Source: Vreelandella subterranea
GTDB taxonomy: Bacteria > Pseudomonadota > Gammaproteobacteria > Pseudomonadales > Halomonadaceae
DNA: 64,000 bases
Direction: 5' to 3'
Assembly: GCF_900111305.1 (NCBI RefSeq)
Contig: NZ_FOGS01000007.1
Location: 170,158 to 234,157 of the forward strand
Part shown: positions 54,864 through 63,445 of the stretch, in pieces
How positions within the stretch are numbered: the stretch's first letter is position 1
Layout: each line of letters starts with the position of its first letter
Notes under the pieces: generated by a model
What the model was told of the DNA's origin: nothing
The model's input: the letters and a program-made list of their open reading frames with translations, nothing else
Databases searched by the model: none
Position numbers and translations under genes: made by a program

Positions 54864-56063
54864 TTATTCGCCCTCGACTCCGATAATCGGTTTGATTGTG
54901 CCCCAGTAACGGCAAGTGGGGCACTGCCATTGCAGGGCATCGCTGGTAAAGCCGCAGCGTTGGCAGCGGTGGCGGGGACGATCTTTCAGCAGGGCTTCGG
55001 TGTGATGCTTGAGCAGCACCAGCCGCGTGTCAGGTTCGTCTCTACCCTGCAGGCGCTGGCTCTCGATATATAGATCAACCAGATAGTTGAGTCCCCGCAA
55101 GCTGGGGGCCTGGCTGAGTAGTTCGCCGGTAACGCCAATCGCGGCATCGACCCCATCCCGATGATGGATCAGTTCTCCCAGTTCGATGATCAAGCTGGTG
55201 TAGGGCACGATGGTAATCAGCTGGCGGAGGTGGGTTTCCAGTCCGGCCTCATCGTTATTGCGCAGGTAGGCGCGCTTCAACGCCGGCAGCATGGTGGGAA
55301 GGTGGGCGCTGTCCTGATCAAGAATGCGCGTCAAGTAGCCGATTGCCTGCGGATAGTGGGCATTTTCCATTTCAAGCCCGGCAAGCAACAGGTTGGCGCG
55401 GACGCACTGGGCGTCAAGCTGCAGGGCTTTTTTCAAATGGCGCTTGGCAAGCGCGCGGCTGGCATTGGCGGTCTCGATCTCGGCCAGTTCGCACTGCCAG
55501 TGGGCCGCTGCACGGCGGATATTGGGATGCTGTTTAACCAACGGTGCGGCAGTGTCCAAGGCGCCTTGCCAGTCCTTTTCGCGCTCTAACAGATCGATCA
55601 GTAGCCGCTTGGCAGGGTAGCGCAACTCACTGTCGTGGTCCTGATCGAGCAGCGTCCTGAGCAGCCGCTGTGCCCGGTCATGGACACCCAGCGCCACAAA
55701 GTCACGTGCGAGCTCCAGTTGAACTTTCGCGTTTGTGGCATCGGAAAGTGCCGGGCGCGCCAGAAGATTCTGGTGAATGCTGACCGCTTTGTCGGCTTCG
55801 CCCCGCGAGCGAAATAACCGACCCAGCGTAATGTGGGTCTCAACCGTATCGCTATTGACATCCAGGGCATTGATGAAGGTATTGATGGCCTCATCAGGCT
55901 GCTCGTTGAGCAGATAGTTGAGCCCGACAAAGTAATCCCGGGAGAGACCACTGTGGGAAGAACCCGAACGCTCGCGTGACCGCCGGGATGCTTGGCGAAA
56001 CCCGAGCCCGTAGCCAATCGCAATAGCGACGAATAAAACGCCCAGCAGCGATATGTCCAGCAT
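54864..56063 (-). CDS. lapB: Lipopolysaccharide assembly protein LapB (YciM)
   Basis: 399 residues: one N-terminal membrane anchor (residues 5-23), about eight TPR repeats, and a C-terminal rubredoxin-like metal site (CQRCGF...CPTCRYWG). LapB controls LpxC degradation through FtsH and coordinates lipopolysaccharide synthesis. It lies directly behind lapA with no gap. Confidence 0.95.
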   Translation of the reverse strand: MLDISLLGVLFVAIAIGYGLGFRQASRRSRERSGSSHSGLSRDYFVGLNYLLNEQPDEAINTFINALDVNSDTVETHITLGRLFRSRGEADKAVSIHQNLLARPALSDATNAKVQLELARDFVALGVHDRAQRLLRTLLDQDHDSELRYPAKRLLIDLLEREKDWQGALDTAAPLVKQHPNIRRAAAHWQCELAEIETANASRALAKRHLKKALQLDAQCVRANLLLAGLEMENAHYPQAIGYLTRILDQDSAHLPTMLPALKRAYLRNNDEAGLETHLRQLITIVPYTSLIIELGELIHHRDGVDAAIGVTGELLSQAPSLRGLNYLVDLYIESQRLQGRDEPDTRLVLLKHHTEALLKDRPRHRCQRCGFTSDALQWQCPTCRYWGTIKPIIGVEGE

Positions 56064-56369
56064 TTAAGCCAGTTCCTTAAACTCCTGCGTGCGTAGCTGG
56101 TCGAGTTCCTTGCCTTGTTGTTTGTTCTGCCGTTCGCTGCGTGCCAACCTGGCTTTGAGGCGAATATACACACCAAGCATGGCCAGCATGCCCATCAGTA
56201 CGCCAAACGTTAACGTTGCCAATAGCCAGACGGATAACGAGACGGCGGGTAGCTCCAGCCAAATCAGGTTCAGCGCAATGGCTTGCTGGTTATTGACTGC
56301 AAACAAGATGCCCACCAGCAGGACGACCAGCAAAATGATGGCCAGAATCAGCCCTTTTATCCAACGCAT
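56064..56369 (-). CDS. lapA: Lipopolysaccharide assembly protein LapA
   Basis: 101 residues with two hydrophobic segments (about 5-24 and 40-65) separated by NNQQAIALNLIWLELPAVSLS, then a basic coiled coil (RLKARLARSERQNKQQGKEL) in the cytoplasm. This is the standard LapA/YciS pattern upstream of lapB. Confidence 0.92.
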   Translation of the reverse strand: MRWIKGLILAIILLVVLLVGILFAVNNQQAIALNLIWLELPAVSLSVWLLATLTFGVLMGMLAMLGVYIRLKARLARSERQNKQQGKELDQLRTQEFKELA

Positions 56370-56494
56370 GAGAAGTTCCTAGTCAGTAGCTTTCACGGTA
56401 GTGCCATTGTGTACGAGTCGCTGCCCGACGTCATCCTAAAGACGGCATGAATCCGCTTTTAATGCCTGGCAAACGGCAATGATGCCTTGCTACG

Positions 56495-56791
56495 TCAATA
56501 CCCCAATGCACGGCTCGCATCGACCTGTTCGCGTAATTCCTTGCCCGGCTTGAAATGAGGAACGTGTTTCCCGTCAAGCTCGACGGGCTCGCCGGTTTTC
56601 GGGTTGCGACCGGTGCGTGGCTCGCGGTAATGAAGTGAAAAACTCCCAAAACCACGAATTTCCACCCGCCCACCATTCGCCAGTGCGTCGGTCATGTCGT
56701 CAAGAATAATCCGAACGGCGGTCTCAACTTCTTTGGTCGACAGCTCGGGCTGGTGCATGGCAATTTGTTCGATTAATTCAGATTTGGTCAT
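56495..56791 (-). CDS. ihfB: Integration host factor subunit beta
   Basis: 98 residues of the HU/IHF family. The beta-type start is [18 protein letters not shown]; the DNA-bending arm is [20 protein letters not shown] with the intercalating Pro in GRNP. It is usually found right after rpsA, which is absent here. The 205 bases to sdhE should hold both divergent promoters. Confidence 0.95.
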   Translation of the reverse strand: MTKSELIEQIAMHQPELSTKEVETAVRIILDDMTDALANGGRVEIRGFGSFSLHYREPRTGRNPKTGEPVELDGKHVPHFKPGKELREQVDASRALGY

Positions 56792-56996
56792 TGGTTGGCT
56801 CCCTGCAGACGTTTAAGGTCGAACAATACGGCCTTTCTGTCACCTCATTCAGCATACTGCGCAATCGGAGATAAAACAATTTAGATAAAACAAGGTACTA
56901 CAATCAATATCAGCATAGGCCAAGCGAGGCCCTGGCGCGACCCTGTGGCTTAGGTATACTGACCCCACATTCCTTTTTTCCCAAGAGAGGCCAACG

Positions 56997-57290
56997 TTGA
57001 GCGACGACACATCCCCAGCCGCTATCGCCCGCAAGCGGCTTTACTGGCACTCACGTCGAGGTATGTGGGAGCTGGATTTACTGTTAATCCCCTTTTTGGA
57101 ACAGCGTTACGACCAACTGGAGGAGGGTGATCAGCGTGCCTTTCAGCAACTGATTGATGAAGAAGACCAGGATCTGTTTGTCTGGCTGATGCGTCGGGAA
57201 TGGCCGGGCGACCCCGTCCTGCGCCATATCGTGAAGATGATCGTCGAGCATGCCGAAAGCACCGATAATTCTGCCTATCGCACGCTCTAG
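56997..57290 (+). CDS. sdhE: FAD assembly factor SdhE
   Basis: 97 residues from a TTG start at 56997 preceded by AGAGAGG. The five-helix fold and the conserved RGM motif (HSRRGMWELDLLLIPF) needed for attaching FAD to succinate dehydrogenase are present; DEEDQDLFVWLMRREWP follows. It overlaps ygfX by 41 bases. No in-frame ATG gives the conserved N-terminus. Confidence 0.93.
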   Translation: MSDDTSPAAIARKRLYWHSRRGMWELDLLLIPFLEQRYDQLEEGDQRAFQQLIDEEDQDLFVWLMRREWPGDPVLRHIVKMIVEHAESTDNSAYRTL

Positions 57291-57648
57291 GCTATGGGTC
57301 GGGCTACACGGCACCCTGCTGCTTGGGCTTGCATTAATGTGCCAGGCGATTGTGGGGTGGCCGATGGCCACTGCGGTGGTATTAGTGGGGGGTGGGTGCT
57401 TATGGCGCAGCACTCATTGCCTGCCCCATGGCACGCTTTATCTCTTGCCCCGCGCGCAAGAGCCTCTGGGCCGCTGGTTGCTGCCGCAAGGCGAGCTTGG
57501 CGCATCATTGGCTGTCAGCTGTGACTACCTGACGCCCTGGCTGGTGGGCCTGAAGGTGGGGCAGCAGCGCGTCTGGCTATGGCCCGATAGCGTTCCGCGG
57601 GAGGCGCACCGGGCAGTGCGCCGCCTGTTCCACTCTCCCGGTCGTTAA
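57250..57648 (+). CDS. ygfX: YgfX (CptA-like) membrane protein
   Basis: 132 residues with two hydrophobic segments near the N-terminus (about 17-34 and 36-50) and a small cytoplasmic beta domain ending in VGQQRVWLWPDSVPREAHRAVRRLF. It is paired with sdhE as in enterobacteria, where the pair was proposed as a toxin-antitoxin system but also links to respiration. It converges on nadB. Confidence 0.85.
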   Translation: MPKAPIILPIARSRLWVGLHGTLLLGLALMCQAIVGWPMATAVVLVGGGCLWRSTHCLPHGTLYLLPRAQEPLGRWLLPQGELGASLAVSCDYLTPWLVGLKVGQQRVWLWPDSVPREAHRAVRRLFHSPGR

Positions 57649-57657
57649 ACGCGACGG

Positions 57658-59238
57658 CTAACCCTTGGGTAGATGCTCGAGGGTGAGGCGGGACGGTTGG
57701 CTATGTTCAGCGTGCCCGGGCCAGTCCGTTGTGAAGTGCAAGCCTCTCGATTCATGCCGTTGCTGTGCCGCGGTGACCGTTAGCCGTGCAAGCTTGACCA
57801 ACTGCTGCAAACGCTGTGCCTCGACCGTCATCTGGCCAGTGCTCAGCTCGTCGAGTGCAGTGGCTATCTCGTTGAGATCCTTGCTGGCGGTGGCAAGGCC
57901 AGCATTACTTCTCACAATGGCGACGTGCTGGCTCATGGTGGCACCTAGCTGTTTACGCAATGCGGCGATCTGGGTATCGATAAACGTATCGGCGCCGAGA
58001 AGCGACGGCAGCCTTACGTCGTACTGCCTGGCGGCAGAAGCGGTGTTTTGAAGGGCGTGGGCACAACTCCGGGCAAACACCAGGCACTCCAGCAGTGAGT
58101 TGCTGGCCATGCGGTTGGCGCCGTGCAGCCCGGTGCAGGCTGTTTCGCCGATGGCGAACAGCCCCGGCACGCCGGTAGCCCCGGTGAGGTCGGTGGCCAC
58201 GCCGCCGCAGCTGTAATGCGCGGCGGGAACCACGGGGATGGGTTGTTGGGTGATGTCGATCCCCCGCGATGCGCAGTGCGTCTTGATCGTCGGGAAGTGG
58301 TGCTGGATAGCGTCTACCCCCAAATGGCGTATATCCAGCCATACATGGGGGAGTGCCTGAGCCTGTATCTCGGCGTCGATGGCGCGCGCCACAACATCGC
58401 GAGGGGCAAGCTCGGCTCTGGCGTCCACGGTCGGCATAAAGCGCTTGCCGGCCGAATTGAGCAGATGGCCGCCTTCGCCACGCACGGCTTCGCTAATCAG
58501 AAAGGCCGGGCCGTCTGGGTCGTACAGGCAGGTGGGATGAAACTGCTGAAACTCCAGGTTCATCAGAGTGGCTCCCAGCTCAGCGGCCATGATCATGCCT
58601 TCACCGCTGCTGGGGGCAGGGGTGGTAGTGTGCTGGTAAAGGCCGCTGGCGCCCCCGGTGGCAAGTACCGTGTTCGGTGCGGTCAGGGCGTGCCACCCTT
58701 GGTGCTCGTCAAGCGCATAAGCGCCGATACATGCCCCTTGGGTGTCTTGTAGTAGTCCCACCACGCTCAGGTGATGGTACTGCTGGATATTGGCATGTGC
58801 CTTGACACGTTGCAGCAGGGTATCGACCACGGCGCGCCCGGTCGCATCGTCAGCGTGAATGATGCGGCGTGCGTTGTGCCCGCCTTCGCGGGTCAAGTGA
58901 AAGGGGTAGCGCGCGCCAGAGGAATGATCGGGCGTAAAAGGGACGCCGATGTCGATGAGCCACTCGATGGCTTCCGGGCCGTGCTCAACCGTGAAGCGAA
59001 CGGCCTGCTCGTCACAAAGACCGTCTCCGGCAATCAGGGTGTCATTGACGTGGGCATCCACATGATCGTCGGGTGACAGCACCGCGGCAATACCGCCTTG
59101 TGCCCAGCGGCTGGCACCCTTGTCGTCCTGAGCCGGGCGTATCAACGCAACACGGTGCGTTTCAGCAAGGGTCAAGGCAAGGGTTAAACCGGCAACGCCG
59201 CCACCGATGATCAATATCTCTGATGTGGGCGTCGTCAT
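57658..59238 (-). CDS. nadB: L-aspartate oxidase
   Basis: 526 residues, FAD enzyme that starts NAD synthesis by oxidising aspartate to iminoaspartate. The dinucleotide motif is IIGGGVAGLTLALTLAE; SRWAQGGIAAVLSPDDHVDAHVNDTLIAGDGL and HYSCGGVATDLTGATGVPGLFAIGE are conserved. Ribosome site AGGAG. Location near sdhE-ygfX is common in gammaproteobacteria. Confidence 0.96.
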   Translation of the reverse strand: MTTPTSEILIIGGGVAGLTLALTLAETHRVALIRPAQDDKGASRWAQGGIAAVLSPDDHVDAHVNDTLIAGDGLCDEQAVRFTVEHGPEAIEWLIDIGVPFTPDHSSGARYPFHLTREGGHNARRIIHADDATGRAVVDTLLQRVKAHANIQQYHHLSVVGLLQDTQGACIGAYALDEHQGWHALTAPNTVLATGGASGLYQHTTTPAPSSGEGMIMAAELGATLMNLEFQQFHPTCLYDPDGPAFLISEAVRGEGGHLLNSAGKRFMPTVDARAELAPRDVVARAIDAEIQAQALPHVWLDIRHLGVDAIQHHFPTIKTHCASRGIDITQQPIPVVPAAHYSCGGVATDLTGATGVPGLFAIGETACTGLHGANRMASNSLLECLVFARSCAHALQNTASAARQYDVRLPSLLGADTFIDTQIAALRKQLGATMSQHVAIVRSNAGLATASKDLNEIATALDELSTGQMTVEAQRLQQLVKLARLTVTAAQQRHESRGLHFTTDWPGHAEHSQPSRLTLEHLPKG

Positions 59239-59434
59239 GGGGTACTCCTTAGCGGGCTTGACCTGGGCTCTGCGTCAACGTGATCAGCAATGGCTGATAG
59301 CGTTCGGGGTGGCGGCAGGTATCATAGCGCGGTGTCAGGCAGATGGCGATAACGCAGGTACTGGATTTTCCAGCGCGGTCAATTACAGCCAAATCAGGAC
59401 GTTGACAAGAGGAAGCACTGGAGGGATTTCAGGG

Positions 59435-59521
59435 TGGTGCCCGGAGCCGGACTTGAACCGGCACGGGGTTGCCCCCGAGAGATTTTAAGTCTCTTGCGTC
59501 TACCAATTTCGCCATCCGGGC
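59435..59521 (-). tRNA. tRNA-Leu (anticodon TAA)
   Basis: 87 bases including encoded CCA. The acceptor stem is GCCCGGA/TCCGGGC, the anticodon loop shows CTTAAAA, and the long variable arm is CGGGGGCAACCCCG. First of three tRNAs on the minus strand when read by coordinate, last in transcription. Confidence 0.95.
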
Positions 59522-59554
59522 AGCGCAGCGATGGGAATCGGTGCACCAGAAAGA

Positions 59555-59628
59555 TGGAGGCTGGAGTCGGAATCGAACCGGCGTACACGGAGTTGCAGTC
59601 CGCTGCATAACCACTCTGCCATCCAGCC
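59555..59628 (-). tRNA. tRNA-Cys (anticodon GCA)
   Basis: 74 bases with CCA. The acceptor is GGCTGGA/TCCAGCC, the anticodon loop CTGCAAC, the T-arm GGTTCGATTCC. Discriminator U73, as required for tRNA-Cys. Confidence 0.95.
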
Positions 59629-59638
59629 TCGGTGAGTC

Positions 59639-59691
59639 GTTGGAGCGGGAAAGGAGATTCGACCGGGCTGGCGTTCCAGCTCACGACCCTC
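59639..59691 (-). pseudogene. Degenerate tRNA-Gly 3' fragment
   Basis: Bases 59639-59662 are identical over 24 bases to 59715-59738, the CCA end, acceptor strand and T-arm of the neighbouring tRNA-Gly. After an unrelated 21-base stretch, CGACCCTC (59684-59691) matches the next part of the tRNA-Gly (59744-59751). The rest is lost, so it cannot fold as a tRNA. Confidence 0.75.
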
Positions 59692-59716
59692 ACTTGCTTT
59701 TCCACACAATCCAAGT

Positions 59717-59791
59717 TGGAGCGGGAAAGGAGATTCGAACTCCCGACCCTCGCCTTGGCAAGGCGATGCTCTACCACTGAGCTATTCCCGC
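59717..59791 (-). tRNA. tRNA-Gly (anticodon GCC)
   Basis: 75 bases with CCA. The acceptor is GCGGGAA/TTCCCGC, the anticodon loop TTGCCAA, the T-arm GGAGTTCGAATCTCC. Transcribed first in the Gly-Cys-Leu cluster, directly after pgsA. Confidence 0.96.
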
Positions 59792-59867
59792 TCGACTCGA
59801 GGGCGAATTATACGCAACGCGTTTAGCTTGTCAATCAAACATTTCCGCTATCGGTTCGCGTTGAGAC

Positions 59868-60416
59868 CTACATTGAGCGACTGAGATGAGGCCAGGCGGA
59901 TTTCAGATACTGGATCATCGACCAGAGTGTCAACATGGCGGCGGCGTAAAGAATAAGCACGCCGACCTGCGCCAGTGGATGCACAGGGGGGAAGGCAAGC
60001 AGTGCCAGTATGGCGACCATCTGGAGGGTGGTTTTCAGCTTGCCTACCCAGGATACGGCGACCATGCCACGCTTGCCCATTTCCGCCATCCATTCGCGTA
60101 GCGCTGAAATGACAATTTCGCGCCCGATGATGACCAGTGCGGGGAGTGTTAGTAGCGCCGTATCGAAACGCTCGATCAGCAGTGCCAGGGCAACGGCAAC
60201 CATCAGCTTATCGGCGACAGGGTCAAGAAATGCCCCGAACGGCGTGGACTGGTTCCAGCGACGCGCCAGGTAGCCGTCAAGCCAGTCGGTGACGGACGCC
60301 AGGGCGAACATCCCGGCGGCGATGGGCATGCTCCAACTGAAAGGCAGGTAAAACAGCACCACCAGCAGGGGAATAAACGCGATTCTTGCGAGCGTGAGTA
60401 TGTTGGGTATATTCAT
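59868..60416 (-). CDS. pgsA: CDP-diacylglycerol-glycerol-3-phosphate phosphatidyltransferase
   Basis: 182 residues from the ATG at 60416. It makes phosphatidylglycerol phosphate. The CDP-alcohol phosphotransferase motif is DWLDGYLARRWNQSTPFGAF followed by LDPVADK, with all Asp residues intact. Four to five membrane helices. It lies downstream of uvrC and before the tRNAs, a widespread gammaproteobacterial order. Confidence 0.95.
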   Translation of the reverse strand: MNIPNILTLARIAFIPLLVVLFYLPFSWSMPIAAGMFALASVTDWLDGYLARRWNQSTPFGAFLDPVADKLMVAVALALLIERFDTALLTLPALVIIGREIVISALREWMAEMGKRGMVAVSWVGKLKTTLQMVAILALLAFPPVHPLAQVGVLILYAAAMLTLWSMIQYLKSAWPHLSRSM

Positions 60417-60512
60417 CGCGGAGAGCGATCCTTGCCGTGGAGTCATGAAAACAAAGGTGTCTGTCGCTATTCTATCTGCCTTGGCCTGAGGCATCCATGT
60501 CCACGATGCGTT

Positions 60513-62327
60513 TTATCCGTGGAGTGCGCGATAAATACTCTCGGCCAGTGCTTCACTGATGCCGGGAACGCGGGCGAGTTCGGCGCGGCTGGCTTTTTGT
60601 ACGCCTTGCAGCCCACCGAAGAAGCGCAACAGTTCCCGTCGCCGCTTGGGGCCGACCTTGGGGATGTCCTGCAGTGTCGACGTGCGACGTGTTTTATCAC
60701 GTTGAGCGCGGTGGCCCGCAATGGCAAAGCGGTGTGATTCGTCGCGAATGTGTTGAATAAGGTGCAATGCCGGGGAGGCGGGGTCTAACGGTAATGGGTG
60801 GTCAGGCGTATCCAGAAAAACGCTTTCAAGGCCCGCTTTTCGCGTGGTGCCTTTCGCCACGCCCACCAGAGTGATCGAGCTGATGTCGAGCGTACCCAAT
60901 ACCTCGCGCGCCATGTTCAACTGCCCTTTGCCGCCGTCGACGATTAAAATATCCGGCGCAATGCCTTCGCCATTTTTGATCCGCTTGAGCCGCCGAGTTA
61001 ACGCCTGTTGCATGGCCGCATAATCGTCGCCCGCCGCCACGCCTTCAATACGGAAATGGCGGTAATCGCTCTTGCGAGGCCCTTGCTGGTCAAACACCAC
61101 GCACGAGGCCACGGTGGCTTCACCGTGGCTGTGGCTGATGTCGAAGCATTCCAGTCGTTGAGGTGTTTCCTCAAGCCCGAGTGCCTGTTGCAGGGCGCTA
61201 AAACGCTCACTCAGTTGGCTCTGGTTGGCGAGCTGGGAAGCGAGTTGCTGCTCGGCGTTGGTGATGGCCAGATGTTGCCATTGGGCGCGGTGGCCACGCA
61301 CCTGGCTGGTGACCCGGATGCGTTTCCCAGCGTGCTGGGAGAGTGCATCCGACAATAACTGAGCATCTTCAAGCGGATGGCTGGTGATCACCTCGCTGGG
61401 AATATTATGCGGCTGGCCCAGGTAGTACTGGCTCACCACCTCGGTCAACAGCATCTCCGGGGACAGGTCGAGATCGTTTTTGGGCATGTGATGGCGGGCG
61501 CCAAGCAAACGGCCATCGCGCACGCTCAGCACCGAGATACCCAGGGCGCCCGGTCGCTGAGCCAGGGCAAAAATATCGGCATTGCCGCTTTCGGTGTCGA
61601 CGAACTGACGCTGCTGGAGCTGACGCAATTGCTGTATCTGGTCGCGAAAGCGTGCGGCTTCTTCAAAATCCAGTGCCTGGCTTGCCGCTTCCATCGAGGC
61701 GGTCAGCTCCTGAGTGACATGTTCGCTTTTACCTTCCAAGCACATCACGGCGTGTTCAACGTCCCGCTGGTAATCTTCGGCCGAGATGTAGTCCACGCAG
61801 GGGGCGCTGCAGCGCTGGATCTGATACTGCAAGCACGGGCGCGACCGGTGCGCGAAGACGCTATCTTCGCAGTTACGGATACGGAAAATCTTTTGCATCA
61901 GGGCAAGGCTTTCCCTGACGGCGCCACTGCTGGGATAAGGCCCAAGGTAGCGTCCATCGCCACGCCGTTGGCGCGCACGCTTGTATTCAAGCGCAGGGTA
62001 GGGGTGGCGGTCACTGACAAAGATGAATGGGTACGATTTATCGTCGCGCAGCAGTATGTTGTACGGAGGCCGCAGTTCCTTGATCAGCGTCTGTTCGAGC
62101 AACAGGGCTTCGGTTTCGCTGCGTGTGACGGTGACCTGGACATCCGCAATACGCCCTACCATGGCCTGGGTTTTGGCGTTGAGCTGGCCGCGGAAGTAGC
62201 TGGCCAAGCGGGCATTCAGACGTTTCGCCTTGCCGACATAAAGGGTGTTGCCCTCTGTGTCGAGCATGCGGTAAACCCCGGGAGATGTGCTTACCGTGCT
62301 TAAAAACTTTTTCGCATCAAAGGTCAT
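60513..62327 (-). CDS. uvrC: Excinuclease ABC subunit C
   Basis: 604 residues from the ATG at 62327. The N-terminal GIY-YIG nuclease (SPGVYRMLDTEGNTLYVGKAKRL) makes the 3' incision, the UVR helix hairpin and the C-terminal RNase H-like nuclease (ECFDISHSHGEATVASCVVF, ILIVDGGKGQLNMA) makes the 5' incision, and the tail has two HhH motifs (IPKVGPKRRRELL, VPGISEALAESIY). Length is standard. Confidence 0.97.
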   Translation of the reverse strand: MTFDAKKFLSTVSTSPGVYRMLDTEGNTLYVGKAKRLNARLASYFRGQLNAKTQAMVGRIADVQVTVTRSETEALLLEQTLIKELRPPYNILLRDDKSYPFIFVSDRHPYPALEYKRARQRRGDGRYLGPYPSSGAVRESLALMQKIFRIRNCEDSVFAHRSRPCLQYQIQRCSAPCVDYISAEDYQRDVEHAVMCLEGKSEHVTQELTASMEAASQALDFEEAARFRDQIQQLRQLQQRQFVDTESGNADIFALAQRPGALGISVLSVRDGRLLGARHHMPKNDLDLSPEMLLTEVVSQYYLGQPHNIPSEVITSHPLEDAQLLSDALSQHAGKRIRVTSQVRGHRAQWQHLAITNAEQQLASQLANQSQLSERFSALQQALGLEETPQRLECFDISHSHGEATVASCVVFDQQGPRKSDYRHFRIEGVAAGDDYAAMQQALTRRLKRIKNGEGIAPDILIVDGGKGQLNMAREVLGTLDISSITLVGVAKGTTRKAGLESVFLDTPDHPLPLDPASPALHLIQHIRDESHRFAIAGHRAQRDKTRRTSTLQDIPKVGPKRRRELLRFFGGLQGVQKASRAELARVPGISEALAESIYRALHG

Positions 62328-62393
62328 AGTGTCTTTTGACAGTTTATCGCGAACCGCGTTGCTGCCTTTATTGCCGCACAATGATCGGGGTGA

Positions 62394-63044
62394 TTAACCT
62401 TCTGTCTGATCAAACCCTTCGACCAAATTATGGCGTAGCGCAAGGTGGGTTAGCTCCACATCGGTTGCCACCTCAAGCTTTTCAAACAGCCGGTAGCGGT
62501 AGGTGTTGACTGTTTTGGGGCTTAGGTGGAGACGGTCGGAAATATCCTGAACCCGCTGGCAGTTGACAATCATCAGCGCTATTTGCAGCTCGCGGTGCGA
62601 CAGGTGGGCGAATGGGCTGTCTTCGGTATGGAAGTGTAACATGGCGAGACGCTGAGCAATCTCTTGGCTGAGGTAGCGTCGACCATGAAAGACGTCACGA
62701 ATGGCGCTAACCATTTCAGTGGCATTGGTGCCCTTGCTCAAGAAGCCGGAGGCGCCCGCTTCCAGCATGCGCCGGGCGACGTTATCCTCTAAATGTCCGG
62801 TAAGAATCAAGACCTTGATGTCTTTCATCCCGCGATGAATGCGGCGAGTGGCTTCCAGGCCGCCAATCCCCGGCATGCGGATATCCATCAGCACAATGTC
62901 AGGTCTCAACTGACGGCACTTGGAAACGGCGCTTTCGCCGTCATCTGCCTCACCGACGATATGAATATCGGTTTCATCGTTCAATAGGTGGGCAATACTT
63001 GTTCTCACCAAGTGGTGATCATCGGCGATTAAAACGTTGATCAA
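62394..63044 (-). CDS. gacA: GacA/UvrY-type response regulator
   Basis: 216 residues from a TTG at 63044 with AGGAG upstream; this gives the conserved N-terminus INVLIADDHHLVR, whereas the longer frame adds a non-conserved Cys-rich extension. The receiver domain has Asp8/Asp9, phospho-acceptor Asp54 (LMDIRMPG) and Lys104. The LuxR-type helix-turn-helix is LSHRELQIALMIVNCQRVQDISDRLHLSPKTVNTYRYRLFEKL. It pairs with a BarA/GacS kinase to drive Csr/Rsm small RNAs. Next to uvrC as usual. Confidence 0.94.
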   Translation of the reverse strand: MINVLIADDHHLVRTSIAHLLNDETDIHIVGEADDGESAVSKCRQLRPDIVLMDIRMPGIGGLEATRRIHRGMKDIKVLILTGHLEDNVARRMLEAGASGFLSKGTNATEMVSAIRDVFHGRRYLSQEIAQRLAMLHFHTEDSPFAHLSHRELQIALMIVNCQRVQDISDRLHLSPKTVNTYRYRLFEKLEVATDVELTHLALRHNLVEGFDQTEG

Positions 63045-63230
63045 AGGACAAGCTCCTGCATTGAGAGGGCACATCTTGCATGCGGTGGATTCCAGAAGCT
63101 GGGTCGTTGTCGCTTGCACCCATCAGTCGCAAAATAAGCAGGTTAACTCGACGATGTGACCCTGTACGCCCTATAGAGTGCCACAGCTGTCAGCAAAGGA
63201 GAATTAGTAAACGGTGAAATGCGTAAAACC

Positions 63231-63259
63231 TTGACCAACGACAGCTGGCATCGTAATAT
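63231..63259 (+). promoter_or_regulatory. Promoter of tRNA-Ala
   Basis: TTGACC and TAATAT are spaced by 17 bases, followed by a GC-rich discriminator (GCGCCTCG). It starts 57 bases upstream of the tRNA. Confidence 0.75.
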
Positions 63260-63287
63260 GCGCCTCGCTGTTGCAACGACAGCCTGT

Positions 63288-63363
63288 GGGGCCTTAGCTC
63301 AGCTGGGAGAGCGCAACACTGGCAGTGTTGAGGTCAGCGGTTCGATCCCGCTAGGCTCCACCA
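63288..63363 (+). tRNA. tRNA-Ala (anticodon GGC)
   Basis: 76 bases with CCA. The acceptor is GGGGCCT/AGGCTCC with the G3-U70 pair that identifies alanine tRNA; the anticodon loop is CTGGCAG. Confidence 0.97.
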
Positions 63364-63373
63364 TCAATATTCT

Positions 63374-63412
63374 AAAAACGCCCCATCGGTTTAGCGATGG
63401 GGCGTTTTTTTT
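63374..63412 (+). terminator. Terminator after tRNA-Ala
   Basis: A 15-bp stem (CGCCCCATCG/CGATGGGGCG core plus A-T pairs) with a 6-base loop and an eight-T run. A textbook intrinsic terminator. Confidence 0.93.
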
Positions 63413-63445
63413 GCGGCCTGTCCCAGGATGACAATAACCGAGCTG

